A stretch of DNA of 64,000 nt from JAXGPP01 sp964436865. GTDB lineage: Bacteria > Planctomycetota > Planctomycetia > Pirellulales > Thermoguttaceae. Below the pieces are notes generated by a model. The model did no database searches. It had not been told where the DNA came from and worked only from the letters and a program-made list of their open reading frames with translations. The DNA lies in assembly GCA_964436865.1 (NCBI GenBank), contig CAYTFK010000001.1, positions 1-64,000 on the forward strand, read 5' to 3'. Positions 46,427 through 54,957 of this stretch are shown here, in pieces. Both the position numbers and the translations under genes were made by a program. Each line of letters opens with the position of its first letter. Positions within the stretch are counted from its first letter, which is position 1.

Positions 46427-48601
46427 GTGAGCAGTATCTTCAACACAATTCTCCAACATGCTCGATCCGGCCGCCGCGCGAACGTGAGGCGAAAGCCGAT
46501 GCGATCGAACTGGCTTCGCCCGCGCTGCGAATCGCTCGAGGGCCGTTGGCTCACTTCGAGTGCCTTTGTGCCGATCAGCTTCGACGGCGTCCTGGCCGCA
46601 AGCGGGTCGGTCTTCGAGACGGCTGCGGAGGACGTGGCGAGCCAGTTGCGTGTTCGATTGGAGTTGTCGCAAACGGCAGGCGGCTCGGCGCTGAGCGGCC
46701 CGGTCAACCGCAACGTCGACCCCACGTTCTTCCTCAATGTCTACGTGCAGGACCTTCGTGAATCGCCGCAGGGCGTGGTCGGCGGCGCGATCGACGTGGA
46801 CTGGGCTCCGGATCTGGCGACGCTCGCTTCCGGGCTGACCTTCGGCCCGGCCTTCACCCTGTTCACGCAAGGCACGGTGGACAATGCCGCTAATCTGGTT
46901 GATGAAGGCGGTGGGTTGACCTCCGGCAGCGGCCAGGGTGCGACAGCGCCCGTGCTCTTCTTCTCGGTGGAGGTCACCGCCACGGCCAATGGCAGTGTGA
47001 CATTCACGCCATCGGCCGGAGACGGAACGGCCACGATCCAGCCCGCGAATTTTGCGCTGGTCGGCCAGCCCGCGCCCGTCGAGTGGGATGCCGTCCTGTT
47101 CGAAGGCGCGACGGTCGAAATCACCTCCACGGCCGAGACGCCCTCGGTGAGCATCAGCGCTCCCGCCGCTCTGCCCGAAGGAAACGCGGGCCAGACGGGT
47201 CAACTCGCGTTCACGGTCACGCTGTCGAGCGCCAGCAGCCAGGCAGTGACGGTTAACGTCGCCACGGAGGACGGCACGGCAACGGTGGCGGATGGTGATT
47301 ATGTCGCGGTAAGCGGACAGACATTGACCTTCGCCCCCGGCACCACCGAGCAGACGGTGAACGTCACGGTGCAGGGCGACACCCGGTTCGAGGCCGACGA
47401 GACGGTCCGCGTCAGCCTCTCAGACCCGGTGGGCGCAACGCTTGCTACGGCGACCGCAACCGCGACCATGCTGAACGACGACACGCCCCCCTCCGTCAGC
47501 ATCGGCAACGCCCAACAGCCCGAAGGATCTGCGGGCCAGACGGGGACCATGGTCTTCCAGGTCGCGCTTTCCGCGGCAAGCGGGTTACCCGTTGCCGTTC
47601 AGTGGAGCACCGAGGATGTCACCGCCACCGCGGCCGACAACGACTACGTAGCTGCAAGCGTCCAGACACTGACCTTCGCCCCCGGCGTGACGCAGCAGAA
47701 CATCAGCGTCACCGTGAACGGCGACTCGAAGGTCGAACCAGACGAGACATTCCGCGTCCGCTTGACGAACCCCGCTGGGGCCACGCTGGGCACCGCCACC
47801 GGCACGGGGACGATCACCAACGATGACAGCGCGAACTTGCCGGCCGTGAGCATCGCCGGCGCCGAGCGACTCGAGGGCGCCAGCGGCGAGACGGGAGACC
47901 TGGTGTTTCAAGTCACCCTGTCGCAAGCGAGCGATCAGCCAATCACCGTCCGGGTAGCTACTGAGGACAATACAGCCACCGTCGCCGATGGCGATTACCA
48001 GGCCCTTGATGAGCAGATCACGTTTGCTCCGGGCGAGACCGCTCGCAGCGTGACGGTTCGCGTCAACGGCGACAGCAAGGTGGAACCGGATGAGACATTC
48101 CGGGTTCGGCTTTCGGAAGCCAGCGGCGCGACCCTCGGCACGGCCCTGGCCACCGGCACGATTCGCAACGACGACAGCGCCACCACCACGACCGCGGGGA
48201 TCTCCGGATTCGTGTTCGCCGACCTCAATGACAACGGGGTCTTTGAGGCTTCCGAGATCGGGTTGCGTGGCGTAACCGTGCAGCTTATCGGGCCAAATGG
48301 CGGCCAATCGACTGCGGTAACAGGCGAGGGAGGCGCGTTCGCCTTCGAGAATCTGGTTGCCGGCGGGTACGAGTTGCGCCAGGTGCAGCCCGTTCAATTC
48401 CTCGATGGGAAGGACACCGCCGGCACGGCGGGCGGCGCCGTCCAGAACGATCGGATCACCGGCATCAACCTGGCAGCCGGGCAGCAGAGCACCGGCAACA
48501 ACTTCGGCGAATCGAGCCTGCAACCGTTGTACGTCAAGAAGCGGTTCTTTCTGTCGTCGAACACACTGACGAGTTACATCGCCCGCCTGATGCGCGGGTA
48601 G
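46427..48601 (+). CDS. Extracellular Calx-beta / SdrD-B domain protein
   Basis: A 724-residue surface protein starting at GTG (an ATG at 46499 is an alternative). An N-terminal CESLEGRWLTSS block resembles the planctomycete LEPR-type motif. A cohesin-like domain (about 75-230) is clearly related to residues 1587-1742 of the upstream oxidase. Three Calx-beta domains follow (about 236-350, 355-470, 472-585) with repeated blocks such as VTFAPG and KVEPDETFRVRL. A SdrD B-like domain (about 588-685; GFVFADLNDNGVFEA, then GGAFAFENLVAGGYELRQ) precedes a basic C-terminus. These domains bind calcium. It probably partners the oxidase outside the cell. Confidence 0.85.
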   Translation: MSSIFNTILQHARSGRRANVRRKPMRSNWLRPRCESLEGRWLTSSAFVPISFDGVLAASGSVFETAAEDVASQLRVRLELSQTAGGSALSGPVNRNVDPTFFLNVYVQDLRESPQGVVGGAIDVDWAPDLATLASGLTFGPAFTLFTQGTVDNAANLVDEGGGLTSGSGQGATAPVLFFSVEVTATANGSVTFTPSAGDGTATIQPANFALVGQPAPVEWDAVLFEGATVEITSTAETPSVSISAPAALPEGNAGQTGQLAFTVTLSSASSQAVTVNVATEDGTATVADGDYVAVSGQTLTFAPGTTEQTVNVTVQGDTRFEADETVRVSLSDPVGATLATATATATMLNDDTPPSVSIGNAQQPEGSAGQTGTMVFQVALSAASGLPVAVQWSTEDVTATAADNDYVAASVQTLTFAPGVTQQNISVTVNGDSKVEPDETFRVRLTNPAGATLGTATGTGTITNDDSANLPAVSIAGAERLEGASGETGDLVFQVTLSQASDQPITVRVATEDNTATVADGDYQALDEQITFAPGETARSVTVRVNGDSKVEPDETFRVRLSEASGATLGTALATGTIRNDDSATTTTAGISGFVFADLNDNGVFEASEIGLRGVTVQLIGPNGGQSTAVTGEGGAFAFENLVAGGYELRQVQPVQFLDGKDTAGTAGGAVQNDRITGINLAAGQQSTGNNFGESSLQPLYVKKRFFLSSNTLTSYIARLMRG

Positions 48602-48839
48602 TCAACAGTACTGGCGACCGACTGGCGGTGACGCGAAGGGCGGATAAGTCGGAGCCCTCGGCGCGTGACGCTCGGTGTGCGCCGAAGCGTTAGTCGCGCA
48701 ATTTCATGGCGGCTCAGCATATAGACTTTACACACCATACTGTCGCACTGGCCTCGCCACGCTTCGCATCTATACTTGTCTGTCTCATCCGGCTGCCCAA
48801 GGAATTGCTGCCAACAGGTTCTCTTCGAACGGGTGCACC

Positions 48840-50108
48840 ATGCCGTGGATCGCAATGAGGATGCTGACGGGCGATCGCACGAAGTTCCTCGGCATCATCT
48901 TCGGCGTCGCCTTTGCTTCGCTGCTGATGGCCCAGCAGATGTCGATCTTCTGCGGCATCATGATGCTTACCACCAGCCAGATCCGCGACGTGCGCGGCGT
49001 CGACCTGTGGGTCATGGACAGCGACGTGCTCTCGGTGAGTGAGTTCAAGCCGATGGCGGAGACGGCGCTCTACCGCGTGCGCGGCGTTCCCGGCGTCAGC
49101 GAGGCCTCTCCACTGTTCAAGGGCGTGACCACCGCGCGGTTGCGATTCGACCCGGTCGAGACCCGCCTGCGGCGTGAAGAACTGGCCGGTCAGAACACCG
49201 CCTCCGGCCGTCAGCGCGGCGCTTCGCTCGAGGAAACGAGCATTACACAACAGGTCATGCTGCTGGGCGTCGACAAGACGACGATGGTTGGCGCCCCTCT
49301 GCCGTCCAGCATGGTCTGCGGCCGCCTCGGCAGCCTGGGCGAACCTGATGCCGTGATTGTCGACATGTACAGTTGCCGCTTGCTGTGGCGCGACGAGCGT
49401 GCCGCGCTCAAGCAGCCTTCCGACTATGAGCGTTTTCTGGGCCGGATGATCGAGATCAACGACCATCGGGCCCTGATTGTCGGCGTTTGCGACGTGTCGG
49501 CCAACTTCGAGACCCTCCCCATCATGTACACCACCTACGATGAGGCCAAGCACATCGTCGATCCGGGTCAGAAATCGATGGCATTCATTCTCGTGCGGGC
49601 TGTGCCCGGCGCGTCGCTCAGCGACCTGAGCCAGCGCATCGCCGAGCGCACCGGATATACGCTCAAGGCCCGGCGCCCCAGAGAATTCGTTGAGGACACC
49701 ATCTGGTACTACATGACCCGGACCGGAATTCCCTTCAACTTCGGCATGACGGTCGGGTTGGGCTTTCTCGTCGGCGCGGCGATCGCGGGACAGACGTTCT
49801 ACCAATTCACGGTGGAGAACCTGCGGCAGTTCGGCGCCTTGAAGGCCATGGGCACCAGCAATCGCCGGATCGTCGGCGTGACGCTCCTGCAATGCCTCGT
49901 GGCCGGCCCCATCGGCTACGGGGTGGGCGTGGGCCTGGCGGCCCTTTTCGGCCGCCTCACCGAAGGCAATCCGACGGTCGGGTTCTATATGCCGTGGCAC
50001 GTATTGGCGATCACCGCCGTCGCCGTGTTCTCAATCTGTCTGCTCTCCGGAATGCTGAGCATCCGGCGAGTTCTCGTGCTCGAACCGGCGATTGTATTTC
50101 GCATGTGA
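48840..50108 (+). CDS. ABC transporter permease (DevC/FtsX-like)
   Basis: A 422-residue permease of the FtsX/MacB superfamily. One membrane segment lies near the N-terminus (about residues 14-36) and three in the C-terminal third (about 292-315, 345-368, 388-410), with a large periplasmic domain between. The last helices contain the GALKAMGTSNRRIVGV block typical of FtsX-like domains. With the ATPase and HlyD-type genes after it, the set has the DevBCA plan, an exporter of glycolipids or other hydrophobic molecules. The 238 bases upstream have a TATACT (48771) but only a weak -35. Confidence 0.88.
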   Translation: MPWIAMRMLTGDRTKFLGIIFGVAFASLLMAQQMSIFCGIMMLTTSQIRDVRGVDLWVMDSDVLSVSEFKPMAETALYRVRGVPGVSEASPLFKGVTTARLRFDPVETRLRREELAGQNTASGRQRGASLEETSITQQVMLLGVDKTTMVGAPLPSSMVCGRLGSLGEPDAVIVDMYSCRLLWRDERAALKQPSDYERFLGRMIEINDHRALIVGVCDVSANFETLPIMYTTYDEAKHIVDPGQKSMAFILVRAVPGASLSDLSQRIAERTGYTLKARRPREFVEDTIWYYMTRTGIPFNFGMTVGLGFLVGAAIAGQTFYQFTVENLRQFGALKAMGTSNRRIVGVTLLQCLVAGPIGYGVGVGLAALFGRLTEGNPTVGFYMPWHVLAITAVAVFSICLLSGMLSIRRVLVLEPAIVFRM

Positions 50109-50125
50109 GGTTGCCGCTGATCTCC

Positions 50126-50872
50126 ATGGATTCACTAGGACTGATGACCGCATCGCGACCGATCGCCATTTCCTGCCGCGGAGTCTCGAAGGCATTCGGC
50201 TCGGGAAACTCGCTGACCATGGCCCTCCGCGGCATCGATCTCGATGTCCATCTCGGCCAGTTGACGATGCTCGTCGGCCCCAGCGGGTGCGGCAAGACCA
50301 CCCTGTTATCGGTCGTCGCCGGGACGCTCGACGCCACCGAGGGAAGCGTCAGGGTGTTCGACCACGAACTGTCGCGGATGAGCCCGGCCGAAAAAGTCCT
50401 CTTTCGGGGCAAGTATGTGGGATTCGTGTTTCAACAGTTCAACCTGCTGCCGGCAATGACGGCGGCGGAAAATGCGATGGTGCCGCTGTTGATCGCCGGG
50501 TGGCCCCGGCGGAAGGCGCATCACCGGGCGTGTGAAGTGCTGGCCCAGTTGGGCATGGAGCACCGGCTGCACAACTTCCCGCGCCAGCTCTCCGGCGGCC
50601 AGCAACAGCGCGTCGCGATCGGCCGCGCGCTGGTCCACGAACCGCGGCTGCTGATCTGCGACGAGCCGACCTCGGCCTTGGACGCCGAGACCGGGCAGAC
50701 TGTCATGGAATTGCTCCGGCGTGCTGCGGTGCAGTCCGACCGCGCCGTCATTGTGGTGACCCACGACAGCCGGATCTTCTCCTTCAGCGATCGGACGGCG
50801 AAGCTCGAAGACGGGCGCGTCGTCGAAGTCCAGGAAGGCGCGCCGGCCGAGGCCGCCGAGGTGCACACATGA
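50126..50872 (+). CDS. ABC transporter ATP-binding protein (DevA/LolD-like)
   Basis: A 248-residue ATPase. Walker A is GPSGCGKTT, the signature is LSGGQQQR, Walker B is LLICDEPTSALD and the switch His is VVTHDSR. It belongs to the MacB/LolD/DevA group that pairs with FtsX-like permeases. An ATG at 50144 with TAGGA just before it is a second possible start. The stop overlaps the HlyD gene start by four bases. Confidence 0.93.
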   Translation: MDSLGLMTASRPIAISCRGVSKAFGSGNSLTMALRGIDLDVHLGQLTMLVGPSGCGKTTLLSVVAGTLDATEGSVRVFDHELSRMSPAEKVLFRGKYVGFVFQQFNLLPAMTAAENAMVPLLIAGWPRRKAHHRACEVLAQLGMEHRLHNFPRQLSGGQQQRVAIGRALVHEPRLLICDEPTSALDAETGQTVMELLRRAAVQSDRAVIVVTHDSRIFSFSDRTAKLEDGRVVEVQEGAPAEAAEVHT

Positions 50873-51942
50873 TCAAATCAGTTCTGGATATAGCCAAAAA
50901 ATTGATCCTGCCAGGCCTTGCGGCGCTAGGGGTCGCTTACGGGATCTATTACTCCCTCGCCGGCCAGTCACCAACTCCGGAGGCCATTGGCAACACCGTC
51001 CCCTCTGGGATGCAGGCCGGCGGAAGGCTTGCCGGTTCAGGGGTCGTCGAGCCTGTCGGCCAGACAGTAGCCGTCGCCTCGCCTCTGCCGGGGATTGTGG
51101 AGTGGGTCATCGGCGAGGATCGGCTGGGGACGGTGGTTAAGAAAGGGGAAGAGTTGTTTCGGCTCGACGCCCGGCAACTCGAAGCCGAACTCGATGTCCG
51201 CAAAGCACAACTGACCTCCGCCCAGGCCGAATTGAACCGTCTGAAGAGCATGCCTCGGGCCGAAGACTTGACTCCGATGGAAGCCAAGGTCCGCGAAGCC
51301 CAGGTCAATCTCGACCAGAAAACCGACGACTATGAACGCGGCAAGCAGCTCTACCAGCGGCGGGCGATCTCCGATTCCGAATTGATGAACCAGCGGTTCG
51401 ACATGGAAGCCGCACGTGCCCGGCTCGACTCGGCCAAGGCCGAATTGCAGAAGGTCCGCGTCGGGGCGTGGGCCGAGGATCTCGCCGTCACCCAGGCGGC
51501 TGTCCAGCAGGCTGAGGCCCAGGTCCGGCAGGTCGAGGCCGATCTCGGCCGGCTGGTGGTCAAGAGCCAGGACGACCGCACGCTGCTCAAGATCGATGTT
51601 CGGCCGCAGGAGTACGTCGGCGCCCCGCCGGGAAAGACGCTCATGATGCTGGGCGACCTGGCCGCACTGCATGTCCGGGTGGACATCGACGAAAACGACG
51701 CGCCGCGCTTCAATCCCGGCCTGAAGACGACGGCCCATCTCCGCGGCCAGCGTGACAAGGGGTTCTCATTGGAGTACGTGCGGACCGAACCGGTGATCGT
51801 GCCAAAGCAGGCCCTGACAGGCGAACAGACCGAGCGGCTCGATGTCCGTGTACTGCAGGTCATCTACCGTTTCAACAATTCCGGCGACCGCAAGCAGGTC
51901 TACGTGGGGCAACAACTGGACATTTTCATGGAAGCGAGTTGA
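50869..51942 (+). CDS. HlyD-family membrane fusion protein (DevB-like)
   Basis: A 357-residue periplasmic adaptor. One N-terminal membrane helix (about residues 10-28, LILPGLAALGVAYGIYYSLA) is followed by a lipoyl-type half-motif, a long coiled-coil hairpin (about 98-225, AELNRLKSMPRAEDLTP and QAAVQQAEAQVRQVEADL) and a beta-barrel region. It would join the permease to an outer-membrane channel; no TolC homologue is in the window. It lies 33 bases before the cupin gene, so export and polyketide genes probably share a transcript. Confidence 0.9.
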   Translation: MIKSVLDIAKKLILPGLAALGVAYGIYYSLAGQSPTPEAIGNTVPSGMQAGGRLAGSGVVEPVGQTVAVASPLPGIVEWVIGEDRLGTVVKKGEELFRLDARQLEAELDVRKAQLTSAQAELNRLKSMPRAEDLTPMEAKVREAQVNLDQKTDDYERGKQLYQRRAISDSELMNQRFDMEAARARLDSAKAELQKVRVGAWAEDLAVTQAAVQQAEAQVRQVEADLGRLVVKSQDDRTLLKIDVRPQEYVGAPPGKTLMMLGDLAALHVRVDIDENDAPRFNPGLKTTAHLRGQRDKGFSLEYVRTEPVIVPKQALTGEQTERLDVRVLQVIYRFNNSGDRKQVYVGQQLDIFMEAS

Positions 51943-51975
51943 ACAACTGTCTGATTTCTTACCAGGAGACCAGCG

Positions 51976-52377
51976 ATGGCAAATACACCACAAATCAGAT
52001 CAGCCGATGAAGCCCCTGCCGACACGCGGCGCGGCGGCGATGTGAGGACTCTGTTGAGCCCCAAAACTGTAGGATCGACATCGGGCTTCATGGGGGTGGC
52101 CACGATGGCCCCCGGCGACCGCATCACCGAGCACTACCATCCCTATTCGGAGGAGTTCATGTATGTGGTGCGGGGGGAAATGACCGCCATGCTCGACGGC
52201 GTGCCCCACAAGCTCAAGGCCCGCGATTCGCTCTACATCCCCGTCAACTGCCGGCATCGCCTGCTCAACGAGGGGCCGGAAGAGGTGTTCATCGTATTCC
52301 ACCTCGGACCACTGGCGCCGCGGCCTGACATGGGCCATGTCGACACCGAAACACCGGAGGTGGCCGCCGCCCAATAA
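51976..52377 (+). CDS. Cupin protein, CurC/WhiE-ORFII-like
   Basis: A 133-residue single-domain cupin. The metal motif is H-Y-H-P-Y-S-E-E-F with a later His in NCRHRLLN, so a 2-His/1-Glu/1-His site is likely. Small cupins of this type precede the ketosynthase genes in spore-pigment type II clusters (CurC, WhiE ORFII), where they are thought to help cyclisation. Adjacent genes here are the exporter upstream and KS-alpha 74 bases downstream, which supports the same role. Confidence 0.8.
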   Translation: MANTPQIRSADEAPADTRRGGDVRTLLSPKTVGSTSGFMGVATMAPGDRITEHYHPYSEEFMYVVRGEMTAMLDGVPHKLKARDSLYIPVNCRHRLLNEGPEEVFIVFHLGPLAPRPDMGHVDTETPEVAAAQ

Positions 52378-52451
52378 CCGGGCAGCCATCGGCCAAGGCT
52401 CGCCCGGCTCGGTGCCGCCGGCCAGGCTCATTCATAACAAGCGAGGTACGT

Positions 52452-53717
52452 ATGAGGCGCTCTGCGGTGACAGGCATAGGTGTTGTCGCCCCTGGCGGTG
52501 TGACGCGCGACAAATTCTGGGAGCAGATCACCGCCGGCCGCACGGCGACCCGGAAAATCACCTTCTTCGATCCCTCCGGGTTTCGCTCGCAGATCGCCGC
52601 CGAAGCCGACTTCGACCCCCGCGCCGCCGGCTTGAGCGAGCAGGAAATCCGCCGCACCGACCGCTACATCCAGTTTGCCCTGGCGGCCGCGATCGAGGCG
52701 ATGAACGAAAGCGGCCTCGACCTCGAGCGCGTCGATCGCGACCGCATGGGGGTAAGCATGGGAAGTGCCGTGGGCGGCACCACCTACCTGGAAGAAGACT
52801 ATGTCGCGGCCAGCAACCGCGGCCAGAAGTGGCTCGTCGATTCCGATTACGCGAATCCGTTTCTCTACCAGGCGCTCGTGCCCAGCAGCCTGGCCGCCGA
52901 GATCGCACTCCGGTTCGGCGCCCATGGGCCAGCCATGGTGCACTCCACCGGATGCACTTCGGGGATCGACGCCATCGGCTACGGGCACCAGTTGATCCAG
53001 GACGGCGAGGCCGACATCGTGATCGCCGGAGCGGCTGAGTCAGGAATCTCGCCGATCTCGATGGCTTGCTTCGACCCGATCAAGGCCACCTCGCGCCGCA
53101 ACGGCGATCCGGCGCATGCCTCCCGTCCCTTCGACCGGGATCGCGACGGCTTTGTGATGGGCGAAGGGGCCGCGGTGCTCATACTCGAGGAACTCCAGAG
53201 CGCGCTGGCCCGCCAGGCGCCGATCTACTGCGAAGTGGCCGGCTTCGCCAATCGCGGCAACGCCTTCCATATGACGGGGCTCAAGCCCGACGGGCTGGAG
53301 ATGGCCGAGGCGATCATAGACGCCATGCAGCAAGGGGGCGTGCAGCCGGAGGACATCGACTACATCAACGCGCACGGATCGGGCACGCGGCAGAACGACC
53401 GCCACGAGACGGCGGCCTTCAAGCGCGCCCTGGGAGACCACGCCTACCACACATCGATCAGCGGGATCAAGTCGATGATCGGCCATTCCCTGGGGGGCAT
53501 TGGAGCGATCGAGATGGCGTGCTGCGCCCTCGTGATCCGCCACGGAGTAATCCCTCCGACCGCGAACTGGGAGAACCGCGATCCGGAGTGCGACCTGGAC
53601 TACACACCGAACGTTGCCCGGCAGAAACCGGTGGATGCCGCGCTGTCGACGGGCAGCGGCTTCGGCGGCTTTCAATCGGCCATGATTTTCGCTCGTCCCA
53701 AGGAGCTCCAGGCGTGA
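52452..53717 (+). CDS. Type II PKS ketosynthase alpha (KS-alpha)
   Basis: A 421-residue beta-ketoacyl synthase. The full Cys-His-His triad is present: Cys168 (HSTGCTSG), His308 (NAHGSGT) and His345 (SMIGHSLGG). Compared with FabF it fits the type II polyketide KS-alpha pattern, and the next gene encodes a catalytically dead partner. The stop overlaps the KS-beta start (GTGA). It condenses malonyl units on the ACP as a heterodimer with KS-beta. A housekeeping FabF role is less likely given the partner and cluster. Confidence 0.93.
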   Translation: MRRSAVTGIGVVAPGGVTRDKFWEQITAGRTATRKITFFDPSGFRSQIAAEADFDPRAAGLSEQEIRRTDRYIQFALAAAIEAMNESGLDLERVDRDRMGVSMGSAVGGTTYLEEDYVAASNRGQKWLVDSDYANPFLYQALVPSSLAAEIALRFGAHGPAMVHSTGCTSGIDAIGYGHQLIQDGEADIVIAGAAESGISPISMACFDPIKATSRRNGDPAHASRPFDRDRDGFVMGEGAAVLILEELQSALARQAPIYCEVAGFANRGNAFHMTGLKPDGLEMAEAIIDAMQQGGVQPEDIDYINAHGSGTRQNDRHETAAFKRALGDHAYHTSISGIKSMIGHSLGGIGAIEMACCALVIRHGVIPPTANWENRDPECDLDYTPNVARQKPVDAALSTGSGFGGFQSAMIFARPKELQA

Positions 53718-54949
53718 GCCGCACAGTAATCACCGGAATCGGAGTCGTCGCCCCCAACGGCGGCAACGCGAAGCGCTACTGGGCCGCGCTCCAGGAAGGA
53801 CGCAGCGCGATCAAGCGGATCCGCCGCTTCGATCCCAGTTCCTATGCCACCCAGTTGGCTGCCGAAGTCGAGGACTTCGAGCCCGACGAATTCGTTCCCA
53901 AGCAGATCCAGGTGCAGACCGACCGCTGGACATGGATGGCGCTGGCTGCCGGTCAGATGGCGATGGACGACGCGGCCTTCAACCCGGCGGACTGCGATCC
54001 CTTTCGGACAAGCGTGGTGACCGCCAGCTCATCGGGCGGCAACGAGTTCGGCCAGCGCGAGATTCAGAGCCTGTGGTCCAAGGGACCAATCTTCGTCGGC
54101 GCCTACCAGTCAATCGCCTGGTTCTATGCGGCCTCGACGGGCCAGATTTCGATCAAGCATGGCGTCAAAGGGCCCAATGGCGTGGTGGTTACCGAGGGCG
54201 CGGGCGGGCTCGACGCCCTGCAGCACTCGCGACGCACGATCCGCCGAGGCGTCGATGCGGTCATCTGCGGCGGCACCGAAGCGCCGATCTGCCCCTACGC
54301 CCTGGTCTGCCAGATGCGCAACGGGATGTTGAGCACGGCGACCGACCCCGACGAAGCCTATCGCCCCTTTGATGTCCGGGCCAACGGTTATGTGCCCGGC
54401 GAAGGGGGCGCGATGATGATCGTTGAACGCCTCGAGCACGCCCAGCAGCGCGGGGCACCGCAAATCTATGCGGAGATCGCCGGGTATGGCGCGACCCAGG
54501 ACGCCTATCACCCCTCGAAGCCCGCCCCCGACGGCCGCCAGCTTGCCCGGGCGATCCGCCTGGCGCTCCGCGAGTCCGCCATCCAGCCGGCCGAGGTCGA
54601 TGTGATCTTCCTCGACGCCATGGGCACGCCCGACCACGATCTGCTCGAAGCTCAAGCCATCCGCGAGGTCTTTGGCGAGCACGCGTCCCAAGTGCCGGCA
54701 ACCGCTCCCAAGACAATGGTGGGCCGCCTGTACTCCGGCGGGGCCGCGCTCGACGTAGCCACGGCCGCCATGGCCATCCGATCCAAGTGCATTCCTCCCG
54801 CCATCAATATCGAACAGCCGCGGAAGGGTTGCGAACTGGATTTCGTCATCGGCAAGTCGAAGGCCAGGGAGATCAATCACGCCCTGCTGATCGCTAGGGG
54901 CTTCGGCGGATTCAACAGCGCCATGGTTCTCAAACGGTTCACCGGCTGA
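53714..54949 (+). CDS. Type II PKS chain-length factor (KS-beta)
   Basis: A 411-residue ketosynthase-like protein. By alignment with its neighbour, all three catalytic residues are replaced: Gly162 for Cys (VTEGAGG), Met303 for His (LDAMGT) and Arg338 for His (MVGRLYSGG). That is the hallmark of a chain-length factor, which binds KS-alpha and sets polyketide length. Actinomycete CLFs usually have Gln at the Cys position, so Gly is unusual. It starts at a GTG that overlaps the KS-alpha stop by four bases, implying equimolar coupled translation. Confidence 0.93.
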   Translation: MSRTVITGIGVVAPNGGNAKRYWAALQEGRSAIKRIRRFDPSSYATQLAAEVEDFEPDEFVPKQIQVQTDRWTWMALAAGQMAMDDAAFNPADCDPFRTSVVTASSSGGNEFGQREIQSLWSKGPIFVGAYQSIAWFYAASTGQISIKHGVKGPNGVVVTEGAGGLDALQHSRRTIRRGVDAVICGGTEAPICPYALVCQMRNGMLSTATDPDEAYRPFDVRANGYVPGEGGAMMIVERLEHAQQRGAPQIYAEIAGYGATQDAYHPSKPAPDGRQLARAIRLALRESAIQPAEVDVIFLDAMGTPDHDLLEAQAIREVFGEHASQVPATAPKTMVGRLYSGGAALDVATAAMAIRSKCIPPAINIEQPRKGCELDFVIGKSKAREINHALLIARGFGGFNSAMVLKRFTG

Positions 54950-54957
54950 GGTAGCGT

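Noticed and set aside
53066..53713. Upstream extension of the KS-beta reading frame by about 216 codons through KS-alpha.
   Set aside because: The extension is out of frame with KS-alpha and reads as Arg/Gly-rich nonsense; KS-beta homology begins exactly at the GTG at 53714.
52452..54949. Interpretation of the two ketosynthases as duplicated FabF of primary fatty acid synthesis.
   Set aside because: One copy lacks all three catalytic residues, and cupin, aromatase, TcmI- and SnoaL-type genes surround them; this fits KS-alpha/KS-beta better. Not fully excluded without a tree.
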